This document shows positions 34,803 to 43,991 of a DNA stretch of 64,000 nucleotides, in pieces. Position 1 is the stretch's first letter. Every line of letters begins with the position of its first letter. Source of the DNA: Parabacteroides faecis (GTDB lineage Bacteria > Bacteroidota > Bacteroidia > Bacteroidales > Tannerellaceae). The stretch spans positions 1 through 64,000 of the forward strand of contig NZ_BMPB01000010.1 in the NCBI RefSeq assembly GCF_014647375.1. The letters are read 5' to 3'. The position numbers and the translations under genes are program-made. The notes under the pieces are model-generated. The model was not told the origin of the DNA. It was given only the letters and a program-made list of their open reading frames with translations, and did not search any database.

Positions 34803-36248
34803 ATGCAGGAGTCAAACGACATACTAAATGAGGTAACAAGTGGTGACTATAAGTACGGCTTCGTTACCGATATCGATACGGAATTGATTCACCGTGGTCT
34901 CGATGAAGAGACTGTCCGTATCATTTCTGCTAAGAAGAATGAGCCGGACTGGTTGTTGCAGTTCCGGTTGAAGGCTTTCCGCCACTGGCAGACATTGGAG
35001 ATGCCCACATGGCCTCACCTAAACATTCCACCGATTGATTATCAGGATATAATCTATTACGCTGCTCCCAAAAAGAAAGAAGGGCCCAAAAGCCTCGATG
35101 AAGTGGATCCGGAGTTGCTGAAGACATTCGACAAACTGGGGATTCCTTTACATGAGCGTGCCCAATTGGCTGGTATGGCGGTCGATGCCGTAATGGACAG
35201 TGTTTCAGTAAAGACGACCTTTAAGGAGACGTTGGCAGAAAAAGGGATTATCTTCTGTTCATTCAGTGAAGCAGTGCTACATCATCCGGATTTGGTACAA
35301 CAGTATCTGGGAAGTGTAGTAGGCTACCGGGACAATTTCTTTGCAGCTCTGAACTCGGCGGTTTTCTCTGACGGCTCGTTCGTTTATATACCAAAAGGCG
35401 TACGTTGCCCGATGGAACTTTCCACCTATTTCCGTATCAATGCGGCAAATACCGGACAGTTCGAACGTACATTGATCGTAGCTGACGATGAGGCGTATGT
35501 CAGTTATTTGGAAGGATGTACCGCGCCGATGCGTGACGAGAACCAGTTGCATGCAGCGATTGTCGAGATCGTTGCCAAAGAGCGTGCCGAGGTGAAATAT
35601 TCGACTGTTCAAAACTGGTATCCGGGCGATAAAGAAGGAAAAGGCGGTATCTATAACTTCGTGACCAAGCGTGGTTTGTGTAAAGGGGAAGGTAGTAAGA
35701 TATCCTGGACCCAGGTAGAGACAGGTTCTGCTATAACCTGGAAATATCCGAGTTGTATTCTGGCAGGTGATAATTCGGTCGGCGAGTTCTATTCGGTCGC
35801 TGTTACCAATAATTATCAGCAGGCGGATACCGGAACGAAGATGATCCATTTAGGAAAGAATACCCGTAGTACGATTGTCTCCAAAGGTATTTCGGCCGGT
35901 CATAGCCAGAATAGTTATCGTGGTCTGGTAAAAGTATCTCCGCGTGCCGAGGGTGCCCGTAACCATAGCCAGTGTGACAGCTTGTTGTTGAGTTCGACCT
36001 GTGGTGCACATACATTCCCTTATGCTGATATTCAGAATGAAACAGCGGTGGTAGAGCATGAAGCTACAACAAGCAAGATCAGTGAGGAACAGTTGTTCTA
36101 TTGCCAGCAACGTGGTATTTCCGTAGAGGAGGCTGTCGGTCTGATCGTGAACGGATATGCTCGTGAGGTAATGAATAAACTTCCGATGGAGTTCGCTGTG
36201 GAGGCTCAGAAATTGCTGACCATCTCACTGGAAGGAAGTGTAGGATAA
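34803..36248 (+). CDS. sufB: Fe-S cluster assembly scaffold SufB
   Basis: 481 residues. SufB marks are [66 protein letters not shown] and the C-terminal [49 protein letters not shown]. It forms the SufBC2D complex in the cytosol where Fe-S clusters are built. It is followed by sufC (24 bases) and sufD in one operon; no separate promoter is obvious, so it may be read from the rimP operon or from within the hairpin region. Confidence 0.97.
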   Translation: MQESNDILNEVTSGDYKYGFVTDIDTELIHRGLDEETVRIISAKKNEPDWLLQFRLKAFRHWQTLEMPTWPHLNIPPIDYQDIIYYAAPKKKEGPKSLDEVDPELLKTFDKLGIPLHERAQLAGMAVDAVMDSVSVKTTFKETLAEKGIIFCSFSEAVLHHPDLVQQYLGSVVGYRDNFFAALNSAVFSDGSFVYIPKGVRCPMELSTYFRINAANTGQFERTLIVADDEAYVSYLEGCTAPMRDENQLHAAIVEIVAKERAEVKYSTVQNWYPGDKEGKGGIYNFVTKRGLCKGEGSKISWTQVETGSAITWKYPSCILAGDNSVGEFYSVAVTNNYQQADTGTKMIHLGKNTRSTIVSKGISAGHSQNSYRGLVKVSPRAEGARNHSQCDSLLLSSTCGAHTFPYADIQNETAVVEHEATTSKISEEQLFYCQQRGISVEEAVGLIVNGYAREVMNKLPMEFAVEAQKLLTISLEGSVG

Positions 36249-36272
36249 ATCAAATTGTCAATTAATAAAGTT

Positions 36273-37028
36273 ATGTTAGATATAAAGAACTTACATGCCA
36301 ATGTAAATGGCAAAGAGATATTGAAAGGAATCGACCTTTCTGTAAAGGCTGGTGAGGTACATGCCATCATGGGGCCGAACGGTTCGGGTAAAAGTACCCT
36401 GAGTAGTGTACTCGTTGGTAATCCGGCTTTCGAGGTAACCCAGGGAGAAGTTATTTTTAATGGGAAGAACTTGTTGGAACTGGAACCGGAAGACCGTAGC
36501 CGTGAAGGTATTTTTCTCAGTTTCCAGTATCCGGTTGAAATTCCGGGTGTAAGTATGGTGAACTTTATGCGTGCCGCACTGAATGAACACCGTAAATATA
36601 AAGGATTGGATCCTGTTTCTGCGACCGACTTTCTGAAACTGATGCGTGAGAAACGTGCTATTGTGGAACTGGATAATAAGTTGGCCAGCCGTAGTGTGAA
36701 CGAAGGGTTCTCAGGTGGTGAAAAGAAACGTAACGAGATATTCCAGATGGCTATGCTGGAACCTAAACTGGCTATTCTGGATGAAACGGACAGCGGTCTG
36801 GATATCGATGCCCTCCGTATCGTAGCAAACGGTGTGAACCAATTGCGTACGCCGGAAAATGCAGCGATCGTAATCACTCACTACCAACGTCTGTTGGATT
36901 ATATCAAGCCGGATGTGGTACATGTGTTGTACAAAGGACGTATTGTAAAAACAGCCGGTCCGGAACTAGCCCTTGAACTGGAAGAAAAAGGTTACGACTG
37001 GATCAAGAAAGAGATGGGAGATGAGTGA
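36273..37028 (+). CDS. sufC: Fe-S cluster assembly ATPase SufC
   Basis: 251 residues from ATG 36273 (MLDIKNLHANVNGKEILKGID). An ABC-type ATPase: Walker A GPNGSGKST, Q-loop SFQYP, signature GFSGGEKKRNEIFQ, Walker B LAILDETDSGLDID and switch His in VITHYQRLL. It drives conformational change of the SufBD scaffold. The end overlaps the start of sufD by 8 bases, indicating translational coupling. Confidence 0.97.
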   Translation: MLDIKNLHANVNGKEILKGIDLSVKAGEVHAIMGPNGSGKSTLSSVLVGNPAFEVTQGEVIFNGKNLLELEPEDRSREGIFLSFQYPVEIPGVSMVNFMRAALNEHRKYKGLDPVSATDFLKLMREKRAIVELDNKLASRSVNEGFSGGEKKRNEIFQMAMLEPKLAILDETDSGLDIDALRIVANGVNQLRTPENAAIVITHYQRLLDYIKPDVVHVLYKGRIVKTAGPELALELEEKGYDWIKKEMGDE

Positions 37029-38373
37029 GATGAGAGCCGAACAACAATATATCGACCTTTTTACCAAATATGAAGACCTGGTATGTCGGCATAGTGCTGC
37101 GGTGATGAATGCTCCGCGTGCCGAGGCTTTGGCCGATTTCGATCGCCTGGGGTTTCCTTCGGTAAAGAGTGAAGATTATAAATATACAGATGTGGCGCAG
37201 GCTTTTGCTCCTGATTATGGGGTGAATATAAACCGCCTGGCTATTCCGGTCAATCCTTATGACGTGTTCCGTTGCGATGTCCCGAATCTGAGTACATCCC
37301 TGTATTTTGTTGTGAATGATACTTTTTACGACAAGATGATGCCGAAAGCTCATTTGCCGGAGGGTGTATATGCCGGTGGTTTGAAAAACTTTGCGGAGAA
37401 ATATCCGGAAGTGGCTGCCCGCTATTACGGAAAAGCAGCCAAAAGCAATCATGACGGTATAATCGCACTGAATACGATGCTGACCCAGGATGGTTTTGTG
37501 CTTTATGTACCGGAAGGTATAGCGGTGGAACGTCCTATCCAGTTGATCAATATATTCCGTAGCGATGTGGATGCGATGGCTAACCGCCGTATTCTGATTA
37601 TTATGGAACCGCGCTCGGAAGCTAAATTACTGATCTGCGATCATAGTATAGACGATGTGAAGTTCCTGGCAACTCAGGTCGTCGAGATATTTGCAGCTGA
37701 AGGTGCTTATTTCGATTATTACGATCTGGAGGAAAGCAGTATTTCCACATCCCGTTTTGCCTCTGTTCATGTAAAACAGGAGGCTTCCAGTAATGTTCTG
37801 GTAAACGGTATTACATTAAATAACGGTCTTACACGTAATAACTATTATATCGAGTTGAACGGTGAGTATGCAGAAACGACACTTTGCGGTATGTCTGTAA
37901 TGGACCGTGAACAACAAGTGGATACGTATAGCCATATTACACATGCCGTTCCTAATTGTACAAGTAACGAGTTATTCAAGAATGTGCTGGACGATCATGC
38001 TGTCGGAGCTTTCAGCGGGCGTATCCTGGTGAAAGAGGATGCTCAGAAAACGGCTGCTTACCAGACAAACCGTAACCTCTGTGCTACGCGTGAAGCTCGT
38101 ATGTACAGTAAGCCGCAGTTGGAGATCTATGCGGATGATGTAAAATGTTCGCACGGTATGACAACCGGGCAGTTGGATGAAAATGCTTTGTTCTATATGC
38201 GTAGCCGTGGTATTCCATTGAGTGAGGCACGTATGATGTTGAGTGTTGCTTTTACATCGGATGTGATCGATCATGTACGTCTGGATGCGTTGAAAGACCG
38301 CTTGCATAAGCTGGTTGAAAAACGTTTCCACGGAGAGCTGGCACGTTGTGCCGATTGCCGTATCTGTAAATAA
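37021..38373 (+). CDS. sufD: Fe-S cluster assembly protein SufD
   Basis: 450 residues from ATG 37021, overlapping the sufC end; a second ATG at 37030 is possible. Helical N-terminus with FPSVKSEDYKYTDVAQAF, then the SufBD beta-helix (FVLYVPEGIAVERPIQLINIF, LICDHSIDDVKFLATQVVEIFAAEGAYFDYYDLEE) and the conserved C-terminus QLEIYADDVKCSHGMTTGQLDENALFYMRSRGIPLSEARMML. It ends in a Cys-rich tail (CADCRICK). A cysteine desulfurase gene (sufS) does not follow; a terminator and a VOC-family gene do. Confidence 0.96.
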   Translation: MSEMRAEQQYIDLFTKYEDLVCRHSAAVMNAPRAEALADFDRLGFPSVKSEDYKYTDVAQAFAPDYGVNINRLAIPVNPYDVFRCDVPNLSTSLYFVVNDTFYDKMMPKAHLPEGVYAGGLKNFAEKYPEVAARYYGKAAKSNHDGIIALNTMLTQDGFVLYVPEGIAVERPIQLINIFRSDVDAMANRRILIIMEPRSEAKLLICDHSIDDVKFLATQVVEIFAAEGAYFDYYDLEESSISTSRFASVHVKQEASSNVLVNGITLNNGLTRNNYYIELNGEYAETTLCGMSVMDREQQVDTYSHITHAVPNCTSNELFKNVLDDHAVGAFSGRILVKEDAQKTAAYQTNRNLCATREARMYSKPQLEIYADDVKCSHGMTTGQLDENALFYMRSRGIPLSEARMMLSVAFTSDVIDHVRLDALKDRLHKLVEKRFHGELARCADCRICK

Positions 38374-38397
38374 GATATTATTCTGATCTTTATAAAG

Positions 38398-38432
38398 GCC
38401 CGGATAGATGTTATGTCTGTCCGGGCTTTTTG
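38398..38432 (+). terminator. Intrinsic terminator after sufD
   Basis: Stem GCCCGGATAGA / TCTGTCCGGGC (one mismatch) with a 7-base loop, then TTTTT. Confidence 0.8.
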
Positions 38433-38434
38433 TT

Positions 38435-38442
38435 TATCTTTG
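38435..38442 (+). promoter_or_regulatory. -7 element (TATCTTTG) of the VOC/GNAT pair
   Basis: A perfect TAnnTTTG immediately after the sufD terminator and 25 bases before ATG 38468. Confidence 0.55.
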
Positions 38443-38467
38443 TATTTCACCAATCATTTATTATTAT

Positions 38468-38848
38468 ATGCAGTTGACTCATATCGCAATCTGGACGAAT
38501 GAATTAGAACGTTCCCGCGAATTTTATACGACGTATTTTAATGGAAAAAGTAATGAGAAGTACGTAAATCCCAAGAAAGGATTCGCTTCTTATTTTGTAA
38601 CTTTCGAAGGAGGTGCTTCCCTGGAAATTATGCAACGGACAGATGTAACAGAAGAGAAGAATGGTCTTTTTATCGGTCTTGCTCATTTTGCTTTTTCTGT
38701 CGGTTCAAAGGAAAAGGTGAATAGTATGATAGAACTGTTCCGTGAAAATGGCTATACGATACTTGGGGAACCGCGGACAACGGGAGATGGTTTTTATGAG
38801 GGATCCATTGCTGATCCGGACGGAAATATTGTAGAAATAATTGTCTGA
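38468..38848 (+). CDS. VOC (glyoxalase/dioxygenase fold) family protein
   Basis: 126 residues from ATG 38468 (MQLTHIAIWTNELERSREFYTTYF). Two beta-alpha-beta-beta-beta units typical of the VOC fold: H4 at the first strand, a middle GLAHFAFSVGSKEKVNSMIELFRENGY and an end SIADPDGNIVEIIV with the usual terminal Glu. The metal-ligand pattern (His, His, Glu) fits a small metal-dependent isomerase or lyase such as lactoylglutathione lyase-like proteins; the substrate is unknown. It is coupled to the GNAT gene starting 2 bases after its stop. Confidence 0.85.
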   Translation: MQLTHIAIWTNELERSREFYTTYFNGKSNEKYVNPKKGFASYFVTFEGGASLEIMQRTDVTEEKNGLFIGLAHFAFSVGSKEKVNSMIELFRENGYTILGEPRTTGDGFYEGSIADPDGNIVEIIV

Positions 38849-38849
38849 T

Positions 38850-39302
38850 ATGGAGATACGTATTGAACAAGCGACAGATTATCCTTATAACCTGCTTTTG
38901 TTGGCGGATCCCAATCGTGAGTTGGTGGATAGTTATCTGAAAACATCCGATTGTTTTGTCGCTTTTTATAAGGATCGGATGGTAGGAGTGATTGTTGTTC
39001 AGAAGCAGTCTGTAAATCAGGCTGAAGTATTAAACGTCGCTGTAGATGAATCTTTTCAGCGGAGAGGTATTGCGCGCCGTTTACTTCGTTTTGTCTTTGA
39101 TGAATGGGCACGACCGAACCGGATCACTCTTCTGACAGTCTGTACCGGGACTTCTGCTCCGGGTCCTATGATGTTATATCAACAGGAAGGTTTTGATCTG
39201 AAAGAGTTGGACCGCGATTATTTCGTTCGGAATTACCCGGAACCGATCTGGGAAAACGGTGTTCAATGCCGGCATCGGTTGATACTGGAAAAAGAACTAT
39301 AA
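38850..39302 (+). CDS. GNAT family N-acetyltransferase
   Basis: 150 residues from ATG 38850. The acetyl-CoA-binding motif is clear: VLNVAVDESFQRRGIARRLLRFVFDEW (QRRGIA as the Q/RxxGxG/A loop), followed by TLLTVCTGTSAPGPMMLYQQEGFDLKELDRDYF, the usual motif-B region. The substrate is unknown. It is the second gene of a two-gene operon, convergent with the sigma factor gene, 3 bases between stops. Confidence 0.85.
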   Translation: MEIRIEQATDYPYNLLLLADPNRELVDSYLKTSDCFVAFYKDRMVGVIVVQKQSVNQAEVLNVAVDESFQRRGIARRLLRFVFDEWARPNRITLLTVCTGTSAPGPMMLYQQEGFDLKELDRDYFVRNYPEPIWENGVQCRHRLILEKEL

Positions 39303-39305
39303 TAA

Positions 39306-39872
39306 CTAATTGATATAAAATAAATACAGAAAGACCGGATAATAATCTTTCAGGCTGGCATGTAGCTTTTTCAAGGCTTTGGAAATATGGTACTCGACGC
39401 CTTTGGTGGTTATTCCTAATGTTTCTGCAATATCTTTATGCGATTTGTTTTCGTAACGGCTCATGATAAATACGACCCTGGTCTGTTCAGGTAAACCGGC
39501 CAGGGTTTTATTGACAATTTCCTGTGCTTCGGCTGTGAATAGTTCGCCTGGATCGCAAGCCTCCAGGGTGGATATGCGGGTATTCAACTCCCATTCGGCA
39601 TGATTCAGTAATTGTTCGTTAACATCTTCTCTTACCTGCAAGTGCTGTAAATAGTTTAGGCATTTATTTTTGATGGTGGTAAGGATATAGGCCGGTATAT
39701 TTGAATTTTCTTCCAGCGAATGGCGATTCTCCCAGTAATACATCAAGGCTTCAATGGTAAAATCTTCAGCAACAGCAATATCCCTTACATACGTATTAGC
39801 AAAGCGGATAAATCTGCCTTGGTAATCAGTAAATAGTTGATTGAACGCTTTTAAGTCTGTTGTATTCTCCAT
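39306..39872 (-). CDS. ECF-type RNA polymerase sigma factor without adjacent fecR
   Basis: 188 residues. Region 2 (NQLFTDYQGRFIRFANTYVRDIAVAEDFTIEALMYYWENR) and region 4 (LAGLPEQTRVVFIMSRYENKSHKDIAETLGITTKGVEYHISKALKKLHASL) are both complete. It is of the Bacteroidetes sigma class that normally pairs with a FecR anti-sigma factor. No fecR gene follows; the upstream neighbour is the GH92 gene of the mannosidase locus. Its partner may be the locus FecR at 47497 or one of the sigma-less FecR proteins at 56307/57397 (inference). Confidence 0.9.
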   Translation of the reverse strand: MENTTDLKAFNQLFTDYQGRFIRFANTYVRDIAVAEDFTIEALMYYWENRHSLEENSNIPAYILTTIKNKCLNYLQHLQVREDVNEQLLNHAEWELNTRISTLEACDPGELFTAEAQEIVNKTLAGLPEQTRVVFIMSRYENKSHKDIAETLGITTKGVEYHISKALKKLHASLKDYYPVFLYLFYIN

Positions 39873-40028
39873 TTCTCCCTGAGCGTAATAAGTTGTAAAT
39901 ATAATAATATTTATACAATACGATCATTTATTTAACACAATAGTGCTACAAATTATAGGATTAGTGTGTCGCTATAGGTAGCACTATTGTTTCCGGGAGA
40001 GTAGAACTACTGTGTCGTTTCGGTAGCT

Positions 40029-42278
40029 CTACATGCCTAACGATGGTGGAAGTGAAGTTGGGGAAGATGCCCATTTTTTATTAGGAGTATTACCCATTAC
40101 AAAGGATAGTTTTCCTCCGTTCATAATGTCAGTATGCAAAATATAATTTTTGTCGTATGGTTTGCCATTAAGGCTAGCCGACTGGATGTAGATATTATCT
40201 TTTGAAACACCTTTAGCATCAATATGGAATTTTTTACCATTTTCAAGTGTGATAACACTTTCTTCAAAACTTGGACTACCGATTACATAATAGGGCATTC
40301 CCGGGCAGACAGGATAAAAACCAATCATACTGAATACCAGCCATGCGGACATTTGTCCGGCATCGTCATTTCCGGAAAGTCCGTCCGGAGAAGTAAAATA
40401 TTCCCGGTCGATAATATTATGTACCCATTTTTGTGTTTTCCAGGGTTCACCGGCATAAGCATACAAATAAGCTATATGATGACCGGGTTCGTTGCCGTGC
40501 CAATAATAATCACCATCGAAAAAGGTGTCTAAACGTGAAATGAACTTCTCTTTTCCTCCGATTTGTTCTATCAGTCCGGCAACATCCTGAGGAACATACC
40601 AGGTATAATGATAGGGAGTTCCTTCGCAAATGGATGGAGTGAAGGCATATGGGTCAAACGGTTCTATCCAGCTGCCGTCTTCATGTCTTCCACGGGCATA
40701 TCCTGTTTCGGGATCGATTACATTCCGGTAATTCCCGGCACGTTTGATCAAAATATTGTAATCGTCTGTTTTATTCAGCTTTTTAGCAACTTGTGCAAGG
40801 ACAAAATCATCGTATGCATATTCCAATGTACGAGATACCTGCTCTTGGCGATGAAATGCATCCATGACAGGATCTTCTAAAGGAATATAGTTATATTTTA
40901 AATAAGATTTCATAGCCCGACGTCCTTTTCCATCCCGGTAACTGGTGGAATCCGGGTTTATTTCAAATGCATTTTTGCGCATTAGTGCATATGCTTCCTC
41001 ATAATCAAATCCGGGTATATCTTTTATTATTGCATCACCGATCATAGCAATACAGTGATCACCAATCATAGCTGCTGTATAACTGTTCCAGGATGGAAAA
41101 ATGGGTAACCAACCACCTTGTAATCCTTTTAATACAAGCGAGTGAGCCATATCACCGTTACGTGACGGATTGAGAATTGTAAAAAGAGGGTGAACGGCAC
41201 GGTAGGTATCCCATTGGGAAAAATCACAGTAATATGTGCCTTGTTCCATCTTCATTGTTTTTTCACCTCCGTCAAATTTGGGGTATGACCCGTCTATATC
41301 GCTGAATGTACGTGGAAGGAAATGAGCATTGTACAAGGCTGAATAGAATTTGACTTTGTCTTCTTCATTTCCCCCTTTTACTGCAATTTGTCCGAGTGTC
41401 TCATTCCAGATAGAAGAGGATTGGTTGCGTACAGCTTCAAAATTCCAGGAAGGAATTTCAGCCTGTAAATTTTTGCGGGCATTCTCTATGCTGGTAAAAG
41501 ATGTTCCTATCTTTATCAGCTTATCACCCGGTTTATCGGATGATAGTTTGAGCCATGCAACCGGATGGTTCAAACTCGTACTATCAATATCGAAGTGTGA
41601 AAATTCATCGTTTAGCTGGATAACAAAATGCCCGCTGAAACCTGCACTTTTTCCATATCCCTGATAGATACGATGAACGGGGTTATATCCTGTGATCTCT
41701 TTTTTCTCAGGATCAATTCGGATAATGGCTTCTCCTTCATCACTGTTTGGGTCGATTACAATATAATGATCGCCGTCTTGCCGGAAACCTAGTCGTATGA
41801 TCCCGGCTCGTGATAGGCCGGTGATCTCTGCTTGGATGGCATAATCTTTCAATAATACGCTGTAATAGGAAGGGGTGGAGATTTCTTCGGTATGGTCGTA
41901 AGCCGAAGCTCGCTTTAGCGGGTCTACTTCCAGTTTATTACTCAAAGGCATGATCGTTACACTGCCATAATCCTGAGTACAGGAACCATTCATCCAGTGA
42001 CTGGCGCGGAATCCTTGAATTGCATCCTGAAAAAAGTAGTAAGGAGGATGACATTTCTGTTCTGTTGCCTGGCTTTGGGCTACCCAATTAGTCATACCAT
42101 GAGGTACGCCGACTGCGGGCATGATCTGTCCGCGTTCTTCCGTTGAGCTTTTATCCTTTCCTTGCACAATACGGATGTCCGTACCTATCAAGGGATTCAC
42201 ATATTTTTCAAAACTCTTTTCCTGTTGATTGCAAGATAACAGGCACAACGAACTTAATAATATATTCCAGGCTTTCAT
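40029..42278 (-). CDS. GH92 family alpha-mannosidase (lipoprotein)
   Basis: 749 residues: lipoprotein signal (LLSSLCLLSC), then a GH92 N-terminal beta domain (VNPLIGTD..., IMPAVGVPHGMTNWVAQSQ, GFRASHWMNGSCTQDYGSVTIMPL) and an (alpha/alpha)6 barrel with DFSQWDTYRAVHPLFTILNP and the active-site region DGLSGNDDAGQMSAWLVFSMIGFYPVCPG. GH92 enzymes are calcium-dependent exo-alpha-mannosidases acting on N-glycans or yeast mannan. It follows the SusC/SusD pair of the same locus and is the only glycosidase there. The linkage specificity cannot be read from the sequence. Confidence 0.92.
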   Translation of the reverse strand: MKAWNILLSSLCLLSCNQQEKSFEKYVNPLIGTDIRIVQGKDKSSTEERGQIMPAVGVPHGMTNWVAQSQATEQKCHPPYYFFQDAIQGFRASHWMNGSCTQDYGSVTIMPLSNKLEVDPLKRASAYDHTEEISTPSYYSVLLKDYAIQAEITGLSRAGIIRLGFRQDGDHYIVIDPNSDEGEAIIRIDPEKKEITGYNPVHRIYQGYGKSAGFSGHFVIQLNDEFSHFDIDSTSLNHPVAWLKLSSDKPGDKLIKIGTSFTSIENARKNLQAEIPSWNFEAVRNQSSSIWNETLGQIAVKGGNEEDKVKFYSALYNAHFLPRTFSDIDGSYPKFDGGEKTMKMEQGTYYCDFSQWDTYRAVHPLFTILNPSRNGDMAHSLVLKGLQGGWLPIFPSWNSYTAAMIGDHCIAMIGDAIIKDIPGFDYEEAYALMRKNAFEINPDSTSYRDGKGRRAMKSYLKYNYIPLEDPVMDAFHRQEQVSRTLEYAYDDFVLAQVAKKLNKTDDYNILIKRAGNYRNVIDPETGYARGRHEDGSWIEPFDPYAFTPSICEGTPYHYTWYVPQDVAGLIEQIGGKEKFISRLDTFFDGDYYWHGNEPGHHIAYLYAYAGEPWKTQKWVHNIIDREYFTSPDGLSGNDDAGQMSAWLVFSMIGFYPVCPGMPYYVIGSPSFEESVITLENGKKFHIDAKGVSKDNIYIQSASLNGKPYDKNYILHTDIMNGGKLSFVMGNTPNKKWASSPTSLPPSLGM

Positions 42279-42343
42279 ATGGTATTACTTTATTGAGTGA
42301 TATTGCAAAGTTAATTATAAATGGTTACACATTGGATAAGTTA

Positions 42344-42478
42344 GGATGTTTCAACAGTTACCCCTGTACGATGTCGTTTCTGGGGGATCATACATCAGTG
42401 ACGGACTGATGTTTTCCCAAAGGAGAGGCATACGAAAGAATCGGTAAACCAGACGGTAGGAGAACTGTTGAAACATCC
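42344..42478. repeat. 135-bp palindromic element between susD and the GH92 gene
   Basis: Perfect 16-bp terminal inverted repeats (42344-42359, GGATGTTTCAACAGTT; 42463-42478) and a central hairpin ACATCAGT-gacgg-ACTGATGT (42392-42412). As RNA it could fold into a long hairpin separating susD from the enzyme gene. It could also be a MITE-like element; no target-site duplication was seen. Confidence 0.6.
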
Positions 42479-42492
42479 GCTTTTAAGCATTT

Positions 42493-43977
42493 TTATTTAG
42501 GTTCGATGACATATTGGTTTTGTGTCAGACCTGGATTCACATCTATCTGCTTCTGAGGAATCGGACAAATCAGATTTGTTTCATTTAAAGAGAAACCTTT
42601 ACTCTTCAACACTTCTACTGCCCGGCCGGTACGAATCAGATCAAACCATCGATGATTTTCGAATGCCAACTCAACCCTACGTTCCTGTTCTACCATTAGG
42701 GCAAATGTTGCTTTATCCGTGGTATGAAGATCGACAGGTGTTGTTTCTGTTGTCTGATAACCAAAGCCGCGTCGGCGTGTCATATTCAGGTACTTGCAGG
42801 CTTCTGCGGTTTTCCCGTTCTGGTTTAGAGCTTCGGCATACATAAGGATTACATCCGCATAACGGATAACAGGATAGTTGTTGCTGGCATCATTGCTTTG
42901 ATACGGAACATCCATGAATTTGCAAACATAGCGTGATTCTACCCATTCTCCGTTTTTTCGATTGTCGTAATATCCCAGAGACATGGAAAAATCCCGTCGG
43001 AGATCACCTTCTTCATAGGCATTGTAGATATCCATTTCCGGGATATTGTTTCCACCGGTACCACCGACAGTAACAACATTGGTCCCTGAATTTTCAGGCG
43101 CAAAATTGTTGGCAAAGTTAGAACCTTCACCATAACCTCCTTTAAGGAACTGGATTTCAAAAATACCCTCTTTACTATTATGGTTGACGGGACTGAACAC
43201 CTCTTTATACCCTTCTATATTGAGAGTTCCCGGTGTATTTTCTAACAGAGAATAGCGGTTGCTATTTATAATTTCACCCAAAATAGATTCGGCTTCGGCA
43301 TATTTATGTAGGGTCATATAGATCTCTCCTAATAACGCTTTAGCTGCTCCTTTCGTTGCACGTCCGTCTTCTGTTGTCGGGTAACTGTCCGGTAGTTCGG
43401 CTGCTGCCTCTTTCAGGTCGGATATGATCAGGTTATATATATTCTCTTTGGGTTCCCGTAGGATATCATATGCTTCAGAGATTGTTATTTCCTTCAATAC
43501 CAACGGAACATCACCATAAACCCGCACCAGGTTGAAATACATCAGGGCACGGATGAATTTACATTCCAATTTGTAACGGGTAGCCAACTCTGCGTCGATA
43601 TCTATACCATCAATACGTCCTAAGACTGTATTGGTCCTGTTTATAGTCAGATAGGCGGCGGTCCAGAAGTCTTTGATATAACTGTTTTGTGTGTCTATGT
43701 AGAATTTATCGAATTCATCCTGACTGGTTACCGAGCCGGATAATTGATTACGTGTATTATCAGATGGTATTTCTGCAAATACATACCAGTTACCATATAT
43801 ATTGGATTCCTGTAATGCTGAATAGGCTCCGTTTACTGCTGAAGTAAAATCTGCAACAGTTTTATAAAAATCATTTTCACTCAAATCCGTTTGAGGGTTC
43901 TGATTGAGAAAATCGTTGCAGGAAGAAAGACTGACACCGAACAGTGCGATTGTAATAATATTATATTTTAGTTTCAT
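42493..43977 (-). CDS. SusD/RagB-like glycan-binding lipoprotein (mannosidase locus)
   Basis: 494 residues: lipobox VSLSSC at about residue 20, NQNPQTDLSENDFYKT after it, then the SusD/RagB helical domain (CKFIRALMYFNLVRVYGDVPLVLKEIT, GRATKGAAKALLGEIYMTLHKYAEAESIL). The C-terminal conserved block is VIRYADVILMYAEALNQNG, RRGFGY and VEQERRVELAFENHRWFDLIRTG. It pairs with the SusC ending 14 bases upstream of its start. It binds oligosaccharide at the surface; the GH92 partner suggests mannose-containing glycans. Confidence 0.93.
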   Translation of the reverse strand: MKLKYNIITIALFGVSLSSCNDFLNQNPQTDLSENDFYKTVADFTSAVNGAYSALQESNIYGNWYVFAEIPSDNTRNQLSGSVTSQDEFDKFYIDTQNSYIKDFWTAAYLTINRTNTVLGRIDGIDIDAELATRYKLECKFIRALMYFNLVRVYGDVPLVLKEITISEAYDILREPKENIYNLIISDLKEAAAELPDSYPTTEDGRATKGAAKALLGEIYMTLHKYAEAESILGEIINSNRYSLLENTPGTLNIEGYKEVFSPVNHNSKEGIFEIQFLKGGYGEGSNFANNFAPENSGTNVVTVGGTGGNNIPEMDIYNAYEEGDLRRDFSMSLGYYDNRKNGEWVESRYVCKFMDVPYQSNDASNNYPVIRYADVILMYAEALNQNGKTAEACKYLNMTRRRGFGYQTTETTPVDLHTTDKATFALMVEQERRVELAFENHRWFDLIRTGRAVEVLKSKGFSLNETNLICPIPQKQIDVNPGLTQNQYVIEPK

Positions 43978-43991
43978 AATTCATCTGCAGT

